DNA of 64,000 nucleotides, taken from NCBI RefSeq assembly GCF_028858725.1, contig NC_084763.1, positions 7,688,001 to 7,752,000 on the forward strand, given 5' to 3'. Positions 38,956 to 51,900 of the stretch are shown here, piece after piece. The position numbers and the translations under genes are program-made. The notes beneath the pieces are model-generated. The model did not search any database. It saw nothing but the letters and a program-made list of their open reading frames with translations, and was not told the DNA's origin. Position 1 is the first letter of the stretch; the number at the start of each line of letters is the position of its first letter. The DNA comes from Colius striatus. Its lineage: Eukaryota > Chordata > Aves > Coliiformes > Coliidae.

Positions 38956-40704
38956 GGTCTGTGTAAACTCTCCAAGACTCAGTTTGGAGTTTTAGAAAGC
39001 AGCATTCTCTCATTCAAAGCTGCAGCAATGGGATATTTCCACCAAAGTGTGTCTGTCTTATCACACTAAGATAGCTACTTTTATATATTCCTCCCAATAT
39101 ACATACATATCCATTTTAAGTCCAGGTGATTATTTGCATACTCTGTACTCCTTTCACATGCTTCATGGTTTGAGTCAGGGGGTCATTGAGGGTCTCAGGG
39201 GGCCATTGAGAGTCTCTAGTGGTCATTTTGGAGTGTCTGCTGTTTGACCCTGAAGTAGTTAATCCACACGGTTCACCTTAAAAAGAGTTGTTTTTCACAA
39301 AGACCTTCTTAGTTGCTCCAAGTTATTATCTCCTCCCCTTCTCTTCCTTCTGTCTTCAGGGTTAGCTTGTCAGCAGTTATTTAAGTGTTCCTACTGACTA
39401 CAAGGTCTCCACCATCCACACCTGTGCGCACAAGTTGAGCATCTTGCCTCAGTTTGTCTTAACTCAAGGCCTACATGACACCCTTTACTGTTTAATTCCT
39501 GTGTCAGGATGAAGACCCCAGATTGGCCAGCTTGTCTCAGTTTCAAGCCACCCTACCTGAACCTCCCCAGACCATGGACCCAGGGGTGGTCACCTCGGCT
39601 CGTCCCAAGACTGACTTGAACCATGACCCTGGGGCGGTCAGCTTGGCTTGGCAGCAGGCTGCCCTGGCTACATGTACTGCTCTCAGCTTCAGGCCACTTT
39701 GGCTGAGAAATGGGAGAAAACAAATATCTAAGGTGGAGAGAGAAAGGAGCCAAACCACTAAGAAGTACCTGGAAGCTTGCTCAGCCTCTAACATGAAGAA
39801 GGAGAATTCAATGCCACACATCTATTGGCAAGTCCAACAACCCAGTCCCTCAGCACTGCCGCAGCGATGCCTGTGCTTACAGATGCAACATGGTGACAGT
39901 ACACAGCATGGTCCATGTTTAGTCTGTCTGGGATCCAGAGAACTTGAAAGAAAACCAAAACCTTTGAAAAAACATTTTTTATATTCACCACAGGCAAAAT
40001 CTCCATCTTCTGAACTACAAATAAAGCTGTAGGCAGGTTCTTCAAGGTGAAAAAGATCAACTGGTAACACAATCTCCAAACTGTCAGATTCACTGCCAAT
40101 CAAATATGGGTTTTGTCACTTCAAACTTTATTCCTAAATGACTATATTAAAAATAAGATAATTACAAAATATAATATTGCAAGTCAGAAGCTATTTTTCC
40201 ACAGTTTCCTATCCAAAATAGACTTGAATTAACAGAGGAGAAGTTATTACTAGTACTCGAAGACCACGTAATGCTTTTAGAATATTAGGTTATACACAGA
40301 CTTAACTCAGGAAAGCACTTAAATCCATTCTTGTTTTCAGGAAAAGGGAAGGTCTTCCTGACTCAGGGCCTCTAAAGCAGAGGTATGACATACCACCTAG
40401 ATGCTACTTGGGCATAAAGATCTGACTGGTTTGTTAGCCAAATTCTTGAACTCCACAGCAACTCTTAGTCCAATATGTATTAAAAACGAGCCAGATCAAT
40501 TGAAAGTGCAGCTGTCCTTTAAGAGGCAAGTTGTCTCTACTTTCATACACCACTCTTGCAGCAAAACAGTCACAAGCTGGAATAAAAAAGTGATGACAGT
40601 ACCCTAATACCACTGATGGCTTAACATCAATATTATGTGCTAGCACATGGAACCCATGGACAAAGCATCATAAAACCAACAACTCCAGTGCTTTTGGGAT
40701 TTGA
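38956..40704. other. Unassigned DNA between the CR1 and a solo LTR
   Basis: A 169-codon plus-strand frame (39523-40032) is open but has no recognisable domain. The stretch 39.0-39.5 kb may contain the 5' LTR of the decayed provirus; I could not find matching copies to prove it. Confidence 0.5.
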
Positions 40705-40709
40705 CTAAT

Positions 40710-41414
40710 TGTGGTGGTTTTGTCTGGGCCAGGTTTTTTGGTAGCAGGGGGGGTTACAGGGGTGGCTTCTTTAAACAAAGAGTTGCCAGAAGCTTCCCCT
40801 GTAGCTCATAGGGTTAGGACCAGTCAGTTCTAAGCTGGAGCCTGCACCTGACCACTTAGTGATGGAGGTAACGCCTCTGTGAATAACATATTTGAGAAGG
40901 AGAAGTTGTTGCACAGTTACAAAACTGCAGCAGCAACAGGGAGGGAGAATGTGAAAACACCTCCACAGACACCAAGGTCAGTGGAGAAGGAGGGGGAAGA
41001 TGGTGCTTAAGCCCTGGAAGAAAGAACCCCCTGTGATATGTGGTGAGGACCACGGTGAAGTAGGTTGTCCCCCTGCAGCCCATGGAGGCCACCGGGAAGC
41101 AGAGACCCACTCGCAGCCTGTGGAGGAGCCCACACCAGAGTGGGTGGTTGCCTGAGGGAGACTGTGACTCCATAAGAAGTTCATCCTGGAGCAAGTGTTT
41201 TTTAAGATGGTTTTATTTCTCATCTCCCTGCTCTTATTGTTCCTTTAATAAATCAAACCTTTTTCTCCCTAAGTTGAGTCTGTTTTGCCCATGACTAATT
41301 GCCCAGTGATCTCCCCATCCTTAACTCACAAGCCATTTGTTATATTTCTCTCCTGTCCAATTTGGGAGGGGGAGTGATTTTATGACTTGTTGGACACAAG
41401 GCTAAACCATCACA
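40710..41414 (+). repeat. Solo LTR, plus orientation, with CTAAT target duplication
   Basis: The 705-bp element begins TGTGGTGG and ends CCATCACA, flanked by CTAAT at 40705-40709 and 41415-41419. AATAAA at 41247-41252 sets the orientation. No internal retroviral sequence remains, so it most likely arose by LTR-LTR recombination. Its R-U5 part resembles the LTR fragment at 54955-55142. Confidence 0.87.
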
Positions 41415-41419
41415 CTAAT

Positions 41420-42735
41420 CAACCAAAAATTCTGAGATCTAAAAGCTGTTCTAGGTCATGACCCTTCTCAGGGCTGGATTTTTCCCCTCCAAGATTTCTT
41501 TAAAACTGCATCCAGTTGAATCGTGAAAACACACGCAATGAAGCATCTGCCACTTCCCCTGGAGACCTTTCCTCAGCCAACAAGTCTTTGGTTTTTCCCC
41601 AAGTTGAGTTTTAATTCAGTTTCATCCCATTGCCAGTTCTCATGGAATCATGGAGGAAGAGTCTCCAGGGAAGGCAACAGGGAAAAAACCAAACAAATGC
41701 TAAACTACACTGAAAAAAGTGTATAAAAGTAAGTGAGCTGTGCAGTGTGTTGATGAAAAGGGAACCATGAAGGTAAGGGTTAACTGAAGTCACAAAAGCA
41801 GCTTCCCAACTTGCTCTTCTCCGTATTCACAGATATATGTGGATGGCTCCTAAGAGAAAAATCAGCATGAAAAAAAAGGGAAAAGCTTGAATTGTCATTC
41901 CATAAATACACCTTTGGGAAAAGAACCAAAGTTCCCTTAGAATTGCTCAACTTCCTACTTCCCAGAGCAGAAAGAAGGCCCCTTTGAAAGTTGTTGTCAC
42001 AGTCTTGAAAACATATCAGCATTGATATCTTCCCCCTTCTCGTAAAGAAAGGAAACTACCATCCCACACAGCACCACCATCATTTAACAGAAACATTGCA
42101 GCACCTCTCACCCTGTCCCTGAGAACATCCAACAAAAGATGATGCTGGGGGAGATATCCTAAAAGATCTGATTTAGTCTACAAGGATTTTTCTTCCCTCA
42201 CAACTTAATAAATAGTATCTTGCTGCCTATTGAATGTCTCCAACAGCTAAAGAATGGGGGGTTTTTTAAATCCCTTTACTATCTCTATTGCTAGCAGGGA
42301 TTGATGAAAACAGTTCAGAGAATTAGTGCAGGATGCTATTCTGAAAACATTATCAACACAAAACATTATTAACACATAACTCCTGGATACAAAAAAAACA
42401 GACAAGAGTCATCACCCACTGTCAGCCACAGAAGCAAACATCTGTCATCTAAAACAGGTCACATTTTGTAATGTAAAAGCCCAAATTGGTAAAGAAAAAA
42501 TAATAGATAGCCTCCAGGAAATATCTAGTTCCCACTGCTATCTACAGAGAGACTCTCGAGTAGCATCAGAGGGAGAGATGGGTGAGAATTTGATCGCTGT
42601 CCTCCTTCAGAATCCCAGAAGCAAATAAAAAAGGCAATAGCCAGTAACAGCTATCCATGAGAGACCCAACTCATTTAGAAAACAGAAACAATTTGTTAAT
42701 TAATAAAAAGAAGACTAAAGAGGCTGAAGGGGATT
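41420..42735. other. DCLK3 downstream region, presumably includes its 3' untranslated region
   Basis: No coding sequence seen. As the last DCLK3 coding exon ends at 42736 on the minus strand, the transcript end should lie here or further left. Confidence 0.6.
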
Positions 42736-42932
42736 TCATGTGTCCTCATCCACAGCTTCCTTCCTGCGCTGGGCTCGGAAATGACGCTCGATGTTGATCG
42801 TCACCTCCCTCTGCAAATTCCTGCCGTTGGTTTTTCCAGCCGTTCTGATCCAAGGGTGCTGGAGGACTTGTCGTGCTGTGTAGCGCTTCTGGGGATCCAC
42901 TATCAACAGCCTGGTTATGAGGTCTTTTGCTG
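42736..42932 (-). CDS. DCLK3: DCLK3 last coding exon and stop
   Basis: The minus-strand acceptor is tttcctaacag before 42932; the coding sequence ends with TGA at 42736-42738. It encodes the end of the kinase domain ([13 protein letters not shown], then HPWIRTAG, with the conserved Arg in [10 protein letters not shown]) and a short basic and acidic tail ending in VDEDT. The 3' untranslated region must continue below 42736. I could not place its end; one possible minus-strand ATTAAA signal is at 41610-41615, but nothing else supports it. Confidence 0.94.
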
Positions 42933-45900
42933 CTGTTAGGAAAGAAAGACAAGGAGAGAAGGGGAAAGAGCAGTGATGTGATGATGCTGACAGTTCTACC
43001 TGCACAAACCACCCTTCTCTTTTTGTCCTTCTGAGTTTTACCACACTGGCTTTCGTGGCTTTCCCCAGGGGATAGCTAACGACTGGATTTACAACTGGTG
43101 ACAGGAGATGTTACATCCCCAGCACATTATTTTATGCTGATATCATTCTCCCCGTCAGAAGAGAGGAGAAAGTGAATTTAAACTTCAAAGCACTCTGAAG
43201 GCATTAGGTGTTCAGATTCACAGGAACGGGCACTTGGTATCTCATCCCTCAAGGAGCCTGGAAGTTGTAGAATGCTGTTGAGCATGCTCTTAAAAAGGCT
43301 GTACAGGGAAAGAGGGGTTTTAGGATTTCTGATTTTGAAGAATGAACAAAACATCTGCACTTGGCTGCAAGGAGGAAAAACCTACTACATGCAGACCCTG
43401 TTGATCTCAATAGAAAACCTACACTGCCTTCTGCAGAGCAAGGATTTCATTCTCAGCTTTTGAGATTGTTGCATCCATCTCTACGATCTAGCACAGTCCT
43501 TTTTCTTACAGAGAAAAATCATCTAAGCAAGGCAGGGAAAATCCTTGCTCTTGCCTCTGAAAAGGAGCAATCCATTACATCAATGAGACTTAACATTCAG
43601 ATTCACAGCCATTGGTACTACCAGAGGATTAAGCACACAATTCCAGCCAGCACAAAATCACACAGGAGAGATGTTTTAGACCCCCCAAAGTTCACTAAGC
43701 TCACTGTTCTGAACAAAAGGAAGTTCTTCCCACTCCAGAAAAGTCTGTCAGTTTGCAGGTCATGCAAAATCTTACCTGCAGAAATATTGTCCCAGTATGG
43801 GGAAAGGAACTCGTAGTGACCCAGCTGTATGATCTGAAACAGCTCTTCTTGATCACGCTCCTGACTGCGAAACGGGGGAAAACCGCAGAGCAGAATGTAA
43901 AGGATCACACCAGCTGCCCACATATCTACTTCCAGCCCATAGCCTAAGGAAGAAAAGAGAAACCAAATGAATCACAGAATTATGGAATCACAGAATGGTA
44001 GGGTTGGAAGGGACCTTTAGAGATCATCCAGTCCAACCCCCCTGCTAAAGCAGGGTCACCTAGATCAGGTCACACAGGAACGTGTCCAGGCGGGTCTTGA
44101 AGACCTCCAAGGAAGCAGCCTCCACACCCTCCCTGGGCAGCCTGTGCCAGGGCTCCCTCACTGAAACAGAGAAAGAGTTTTTCCTTATGTTTAAATAGAA
44201 CTTTTTGTGTTCCAGCTTCATCCCATTACCCCTTGTCCTGTTACTGGATACAACAGAAAAAAGTGCTGCCCCAACCTCCTGACATCCACCATTTAGATAT
44301 TTGTAAATATTAATGAGGTCCCCCTTTAGTCTCCTCCAGACTAAACAGCCCCAGTTCCCGCAGCCTTCTTGGCCACATTGCTGGCTCATGGTTAGTCTAT
44401 TGTCAACCAGCACTCCCAGGTCTCTCTCTGCAGAGCTGCTCTCCAGCAGGTCAGTCCCCAGCCTGTCCTGGTGCATGGGGTTGTTCTTTCTCAGGTGCAG
44501 GACTCTGCACTTGTCCTTGTTGAACCTCATGAGGTTCCTCTCTGCCCAACTCTCCAGCCGGTCGAGATGCTGCTGAATGGCAGCACAGCCTCTGGGGAAT
44601 CAGTCAGTCCTCCCAGTTTGGTGTCCCAGTTTGGACTCGCTGATTCTCCCAGTTTTGTGTCAAAAAGCCCTTGTTTTAGAAAGAAAAGTCATAACTGGTA
44701 GGGAACTGTTTTGTTCTCATTCTGTTTTCCAAGTAGCACAGAAGCTCTGCTCAGTTTCTCAGAAAGATGAGATGAGGTCAGCAGAAGAATAAGTGGCTGG
44801 TACACAACGCTTAGAAGCTGAGCTACCCTGCCTGTTTATAACTACAGCTCTCACAAAGTGCCTCTCTTCTTCAACATGTTCCACAGTGTCTCACAAGGCC
44901 ATTGTCAATTGGAGATTAATTGAGAAAGCACAGCATATACTTCTAAAATAGTTCTCCTCAGATTCCTTTCAGAAAAAGCACTAAGAGGGTGCCAAGTTTC
45001 CATTGAAACTGGATATAACTGGAGATGTGCAGCCCAGCTCCACAGAACAAAAACCAGAAATAGCTTTGCTTGAGTCATCAACAGAATTGATTCTTTTCCA
45101 GGTCTGAATCTTTTTAGATATGAAGACTCCAAAATTTCTTCTGATGCAGAACATGCTTTGGCTTGTTACAGAAGTTTAACATACATGTTCACAAGGGTTT
45201 GGCATCACTGGGGGCCTTGGAAAGTTGGGTTACAGTGTCACAAAATGGGCTGACCACCCTCAGGTTGCAATATGAAGCTTTGCTCATTTCCCCAGCAATT
45301 TCAGCAGTTGCGACCTATGATATTTTATGGCTTGTCTGCTTGGAAATCAGTGTTACATCACTCTAGACATTAATAGTGCAACCGCAACTGATGTCATGCT
45401 TGAGTTTGTCAAAAGATGAAAGGCTTCCTTTCACAGATTACGCTGCTCACCAACCTCCCACCCTGCAAAGACATGTCAGTAGGTAGAAGCATTCTGGAGT
45501 ACTTCCCTGATTAGAAAGTTCAGAGTAACTGTATGATTTACAATGAATTATAAACAGGTACACTCACCTTTCTCAGCGAGTATTTCAGGGGCAACATACG
45601 TTGGTGTTCCACACACAGTAAATATGGGCTTCGTAACCTGCTTTGCAAGGCCAAAATCTGCTAGTTTCAGTGTGGTAGATTTATCAGCATTATGTTGAAC
45701 CTGTACTCAATGAAAAATACATATATTTACATTTAGCAGATGCTTTTTAAGACAGCAAAAGACAAAGGAAATAGTTACTAATAAACAGGAAGATGTTCTA
45801 ATAGCAATGCCTTCAAGTGAAGCAACATCAAATGGACACGTTATTTGGATAAACAGTATTCAGAAAGTGGGGGTTTTTTCCCCCCCATGCTAACTCAAGT

Positions 45901-48900
45901 GCATATATTTAAGAGGAGGAGCAACAATGGAAAAAGAAAAAAAACTTGGCTCTACAAACTCTGGCACAGTGGAATTTCCAAGAAACGGAAAGGAAGAAGA
46001 CAAAAAAATAACCAAGAGTCAATTAAATGGTATTACTTCCTCTTGGGAAAGTAAAGCCTTCTTTTCCTCTGGGAAAAGAAAGAATGCCATGGGTGTCTTT
46101 AGGCTTAAACACAACAGGTAAGGTAAGCTACTGACCTTGCAGTGTCACTTGAAAAGCACTTCTGCAGCATACTGGCCTAACAAAAAAAACCAACCCAAAA
46201 CCCACAAACAAACAAACAAAAGTCTTACTTTCTTGGCAAATTACTCTGCTACTCTACCTGCTGCCCTGAAAAGAAATGAGTCACAGACACCATATGTTTA
46301 GAGTTGGAGAAACGGATCCATGTAGAATGTCCTCCTAAATGGGTCTTTTCCCATCTCCTGCATCCATCCAGAAAGCAATCGAAACCCTTCTTCCCATTCT
46401 AAATTTGTGTGCATAGCTGTTTAGCATTAATTTGCAATGCAGTTAATGAAACATTACTTCAAGAAACAAAATATACCAAGGACATGGACAGTGGGATCAA
46501 GTGCAGTCTCAGCAAATTTGCAGATGCCACCCAGCTGAGTGATGGGGTTGACACGTCTGATGTGTGGGATGCCATCCAGAGGGACGTGGGCAAGCTCAAG
46601 AAGTGGGCTCACGTGAATCTCATGAGGCTCAACAAGGCTAAGTGCAACGCCCTGCACCTGAATCAGGGCAATTCCCAGTATGGACACAGACTGGGGGATG
46701 ATGAGATTGAGAGAAGCCCTGTGGAGAAGCACTTGGGGATACTGGTGGATGACAAACGTCACATCACTTGGCAACATGCACTCTCAGCTCAGAAGGTCAA
46801 CCACAGCCTGGGCTGCATGAAAGGAACACAGCCAGTAGGTTGAGGGAGGGGATTCTTCTGGAGTATTGCATCCATCTCTGGATGTCCTCAGCACGGGAAA
46901 GACATGGACCTCTTGACATGGCTCCAGAGGGTGGACACAAAAGTGATCAGAGGGTTTCAACACCTCTCCTGTGAAGACAGTCTGTAGTGGGTCTGGGACG
47001 GTAGTGATTTTCCACAGCAGCTCCTGCAGTGCTGTGCTTACTGTTGATATCAATATTATGACTACCGCTTGCACAACATTGGGGCTGTCCCTCCAGCATT
47101 CCTTCCCCCACCTTCACCAATAGCTGTGAGTGGGCATGATCTTGGGAGGGACTATGGCCAGGACAGCTGACCCAGGCTGACCAAGGAGATATTCCATACC
47201 ATATGACGTCAGCTCAGGAATATAAACTGGGGGAAAGGAGCAGGAAGGAGAGGCGAGATTCATTTCTGGCCTTCCCAAAGCAACCGCTACGCGTACTGAA
47301 GCCCTGCTTCTCGGGAGGTGGCCGGACATCGCTGCTGATGGGAAGTAGAGAGTAACAGCTTATCTGCTTCTGCTTTGCTTCCCGCGCGCGCGGCTTTGGT
47401 GCTTCTTTATTAAACTGCTTTTATCTCAACCCACGAGATTCCCATCTTATTTTCTCCCCTTCCCTGGCTTGCTTCTCGGGAGGTGGGGGGTAAAGCGGTG
47501 TGGTGGGCACCTGGCATCCAGCCAGGCTCAAACTACCACAGCCCTTTTGGCGCCCAACGTGGGGCGAGATAATAGCAGATTTACATTAACTGCATTGCAA
47601 TTACAGTAAACCAATGAGAGCAAAGTTCCTGTGCTGGTCACGGAGCCTTGCTGTTATGCAGCTTATCTTACACTTTCTAATGTTTGGGAACATGATGCTC
47701 CTAACATTGACTCTCGGCTGTGCTTTAACCTTAATAGCTTTGCTAAGCTGGCTATATAATTTTTTGAAGAGGATGAAAGGGCCTGGGAACATGATGGCCC
47801 AAATAATAATAGCAAGTCTCATTCTGTTACTGATGAATTTAGTGTGCTGTGGGAGCTATCTTGTGGAGGCCATGGGGCAAAGCACCTCTTTCTCCTCAGC
47901 TCGGACTGATCTAGACAATTCTGTTACACAGACTTCCCAGGTCCTTAGTCACCCTTATACGAGAGTTTTAATATTACTAATTAACATGGTTGGTATATTA
48001 TATATCTTGTGGAATCTGGAGTCATCTGGGTATCAGAGAGTACAAATTTGCGATGGAAACATGTTAAAATGCCCCCTGAAGCGGCCAGTCCCTGGGTGGC
48101 AGGGTATGTGGATGAATTTAGGCAAATTCCTAGGACGGTTATCACCTCCTGTAATCTGGGATTTTACATCTGAACAGATAAAAAACCCTGCTTTACTGAC
48201 ACGCTACCTGATAGAAGGGTGTCTTACCTACCCTAATGAGGCCCATCAGGTTCAGGCACTATACTGGGGCCTAGCCTCTGCCTACCGAGCTGCATTCCAG
48301 TCCTCTCAGAGAACTGTAATTGAAATGGAAACTCAAACGGTACCTGAGACCAACATAGTTGAGTCAGTCGCAGTCCAGCCCTCTCAGAGAACTGTGATTG
48401 AAATGGAAACTCAAACGGTACCTGAGACCAACATAGTTGAGTCAGTCGCAGTCCAGCCCTCTCAGAGAACTATGGCCGAGGTGGAAATTCAAACTATACC
48501 TGAGACTACCATGGTTGAGTCAGGGAACCAAACAACAACCACAGTGGTTGCCCCAGTAGTGAAAAAGAAGCAGTGGATAAGGAGGTCAAGTCCATATCAT
48601 CGATTAGTAAGGGCAGACGAGGAGGAAGAGGAAAGGCTAGAAGAAGAAACTGGTCCTTCGGTAAGGAGATCAGGAGAAGTGAGAGAAATCGAAAAGGAAA
48701 TGGAAACTACTCGGTCCCTCACCTCAACAGAACTTAGAGATATGCGAAAAGATTACAGTCGCCAGCCAGGTGAGCGGATTGGTGCCTGGCTGCTCCGATG
48801 CTGGGATAACGGGGCTGACAGTCAACAATTGGAAGGCAGAGAAGCCCAACAGCTAGGATCTCTTGCTAGGGACCGGGGAATTGATAAAGGCATTGGAAAG

Positions 48901-51900
48901 AAAACCTCAGTTTGTAGTCTCTGGAAACGACTCCTCTCAAGTGTACGGGCAAGATACCCATTCAAGGAAGACCTTGTAAATGCCCGAGGAAAGTGGACTA
49001 GAGCTGATGAAGGGATCCAATATCTAAGGGAATTAGCTGTGTTGGAAGTCATCTATGGTGATCTGGATAATGTCGAGGCCTCCACAGATCCAGACGATGT
49101 CCAGTGTACACGGGCCATGTTGAGAAAAGTGATCCAGAGTGCCCCAGCTACATATTCTAATATCCTGGCAATGGTGTATCATCCAGACATGGACATACCA
49201 ACAGTGGAGAGGGTATCTTCTTGGTTACAGAACTATGAAGAGAGCCTCTGCACCTCCTCATCAGTGTGGGATGATGGCCTGATTGTTAGATCTGCCTCAA
49301 GAATTCAGTCATCCACTGTCCCGACCAGGGGAAAGGGAAGTCCCAGACGCAGGAGTACACCGCGAAATGAACTCTGGCTCTTTTTGCGTGGCCAAGGAGA
49401 GGATATGAGGAAGTGGGATGGTGAACCCACTTTTAAGCTAGAAGCGCGTGTACGTGAACTAAGGGGGAAGGCAGCTGTTAGAAAAGGACTGCCCAAGAGG
49501 GCTGTCAGCAGAGTGGCTGCCAAAACAAAAGAGGACAATCAACAATCTCCAAGACATAGAAGAACTGCAACTACTTCCTTCGAAGCCAATGAGGAGACTT
49601 CAGGTCTGCAATTGCAAGGATCAGATAGCGAATACTCTGATGAAGAACAGAAATAGAGGGTCCCTGCCTCCAGCCAGGAGGAGGAAAGGGATGACCGAAT
49701 CTACTGGACTGTGTGGGTTCGATGGCCTGGCACATCAAACCCACAAAGGTATAAAGCCTTAGTAGACACAGGGGCACAGTGTACATTGATGCCATCAAGG
49801 TATAGAGGCACAGATTCTGTCTGGATCTCTGGAGTGACAGGGGGATGTGAAGAATTATCTGTATTAGAGGCTGAAGTGAGCTTAACAGGGGACAAATGGA
49901 AAAAACACCCCATTGTGACTGGTCCAGAGGCCCCTTGTATTCTTGGCATAGATTACCTCAGGAGAGGGTACTTCAAAGACCCCAAGGGGTATCGATGGGC
50001 TTTTGGTATAGCCACTGTAGATACAGAGAAAATCAAACAACTCTCTAATTTACCTGGCCTCTCAGAAGACCCTTTTGTTGTGGGATTGCTGCAAGTTCAA
50101 GAGCAACAGGTACCAATTGCTACCAGGACAGTGCACCGGAGGCAATATCGCACGAACCGAGATTCCCTGGCTCCCATCCGTGAGTTGATTCATCAACTGG
50201 AGGCTCAAGGAGTAATTAGCAAAACTCATTCTCCATTTAATAGTCCCATATGGCCTGTGAAAAAATCTGATGGAGGGTGGAGGTTAACAGTAGACTATCG
50301 TGGCCTGAACGAAGTGACACCACCACTGAGTGCTGCTGTACCAGACATGTTAGAGCTCCAGTATGAACTGGAGTCAAAAGCAGCCAAGTGGTATGCTACG
50401 ATTGACATCGCTAATGCATTCTTCTCAATTCCATTGGCAGCAGAGTGCAGGCCACAATTTGCCTTCACATGGAGAGGTGTCCAATATACCTGGAATCGAT
50501 TGCCCCAGGGGTGGAAACATAGTCCTACTATTTGCCATGGTCTAATCCAAACTGTGCTGGAAACGGGTGATGCCCCTGAACATTTACAGTACATTGATGA
50601 CATAATTGTATGGGGCAACAAGGCAGAAGAAGTGTTTGAGAAAGGGAAAAGAATAATACAGATTCTCCTGAAAGCTGGTTTTGCTATAAAAAGAAACAAA
50701 GTAAAGGGACCTGCACAAGAGATACAGTTTTTGGGCATAAAATGGCAAGATGGGCGTCGGCATGTGCCTATGGATGTTGTGAATAAAATAGCTACTATGT
50801 CTCAACAGACTAATAAGAAAGAAACACAAGCTTTCCTGGGCCTTGTGGGATTCTGGAGGATGCATATCCCAGGTTATAGTCAGCTTGTGAGCCCTCTCTT
50901 TAGAGTCACCAGAAAGAAGAACTGTTTTGAGTGGGGCCTTGAGCAACAACAAGCTTTTCAACAAATTAAACAGGAAATAGCTCGTGCAGTCGCCCTTGGG
51001 CCCATCCGTACAGGACCAGATGTGCAGAATATCCTCTACACTGCCGCTGGAGAGCATGGTCTCACCTGGAGCCTCTGGCAGAAAACATCTGGAGAAACCC
51101 GAGGTCGACCATTAGGGTTTTGGAGCCGAGGATATCGAGGATCGGAAGCCCACTACACCCCAACTGAAAAAGAAATACTAGCAGCATATGAGGGACTTCG
51201 AGCTGCTTCAGAAGTCATTGGCACAGAAGCTCATCTCCTCTTGGCACCACGTCTGCCTGTGTTACACTGGATGTTCAAAGGGAAAACCCCTTCTATACAT
51301 CATGCAACCAGCGCTACATGGAGTAAGTGGATGGCGTTGATTACACAACGATCTCGGCTGGGGAAATCTAATCGCCCAGGAATCCTGGAAGAAATCATGG
51401 ACTGGCCAGAAGGCAGAGATTTTGGAGCATTGCCTGAGGAAGTAGCTCGCGCCCAAGAGGCACCACCATATAATGAATTGTCAGAAGATGAGAGGCATTA
51501 TGCTTTGTTTACTGATGGATCCTGCCGCGTGGTAGGAAATCATCGTAAGTGGAAAGCTGCTGTGTGGAGTCCCACACGACGAGTTGTTGAGGCCACTGAA
51601 GGAGAAGGTGAGTCAAGTCAGTTTGCTGAAGTGAAGGCTATCCAACTAGCTCTAAAGATTGCAGAACGAGAGAAGTGGCCAGTACTCTATCTTTACACTG
51701 ACTCCTGGATGGTGGCTAATGCTCTATGGGGATGGCTACAGCAATGGAAGAAGACCAACTGGCAGCGCAAGGGTAAACCCATCTGGGCTGCTGCATTATG
51801 GCAAGACATTGCTGCTCGGGTGGAAAATATGACTCTGAAAGTACGTCATGTAGATGCTCATGTGCCAAAAAGCCGTGCCAATGAAGAACAATGGAATAAC

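Noticed and set aside
39523..40032. 169-codon plus-strand frame
   Set aside because: Not recognised; no upstream promoter or splice evidence, and the surrounding DNA looks repeat-derived. Not called as a gene.
43361..43816. 151-codon plus-strand frame
   Set aside because: It crosses the boundary of a DCLK3 exon on the opposite strand and has no recognisable domain.
47114..47329. 71-codon minus-strand frame repeated at 53322-53537
   Set aside because: Identical only because it lies in the two LTR copies; no support as a gene.
50584..51057. 157-codon minus-strand frame and neighbouring frame at 50295-50738
   Set aside because: Antisense to the provirus RT coding region, no domain character.
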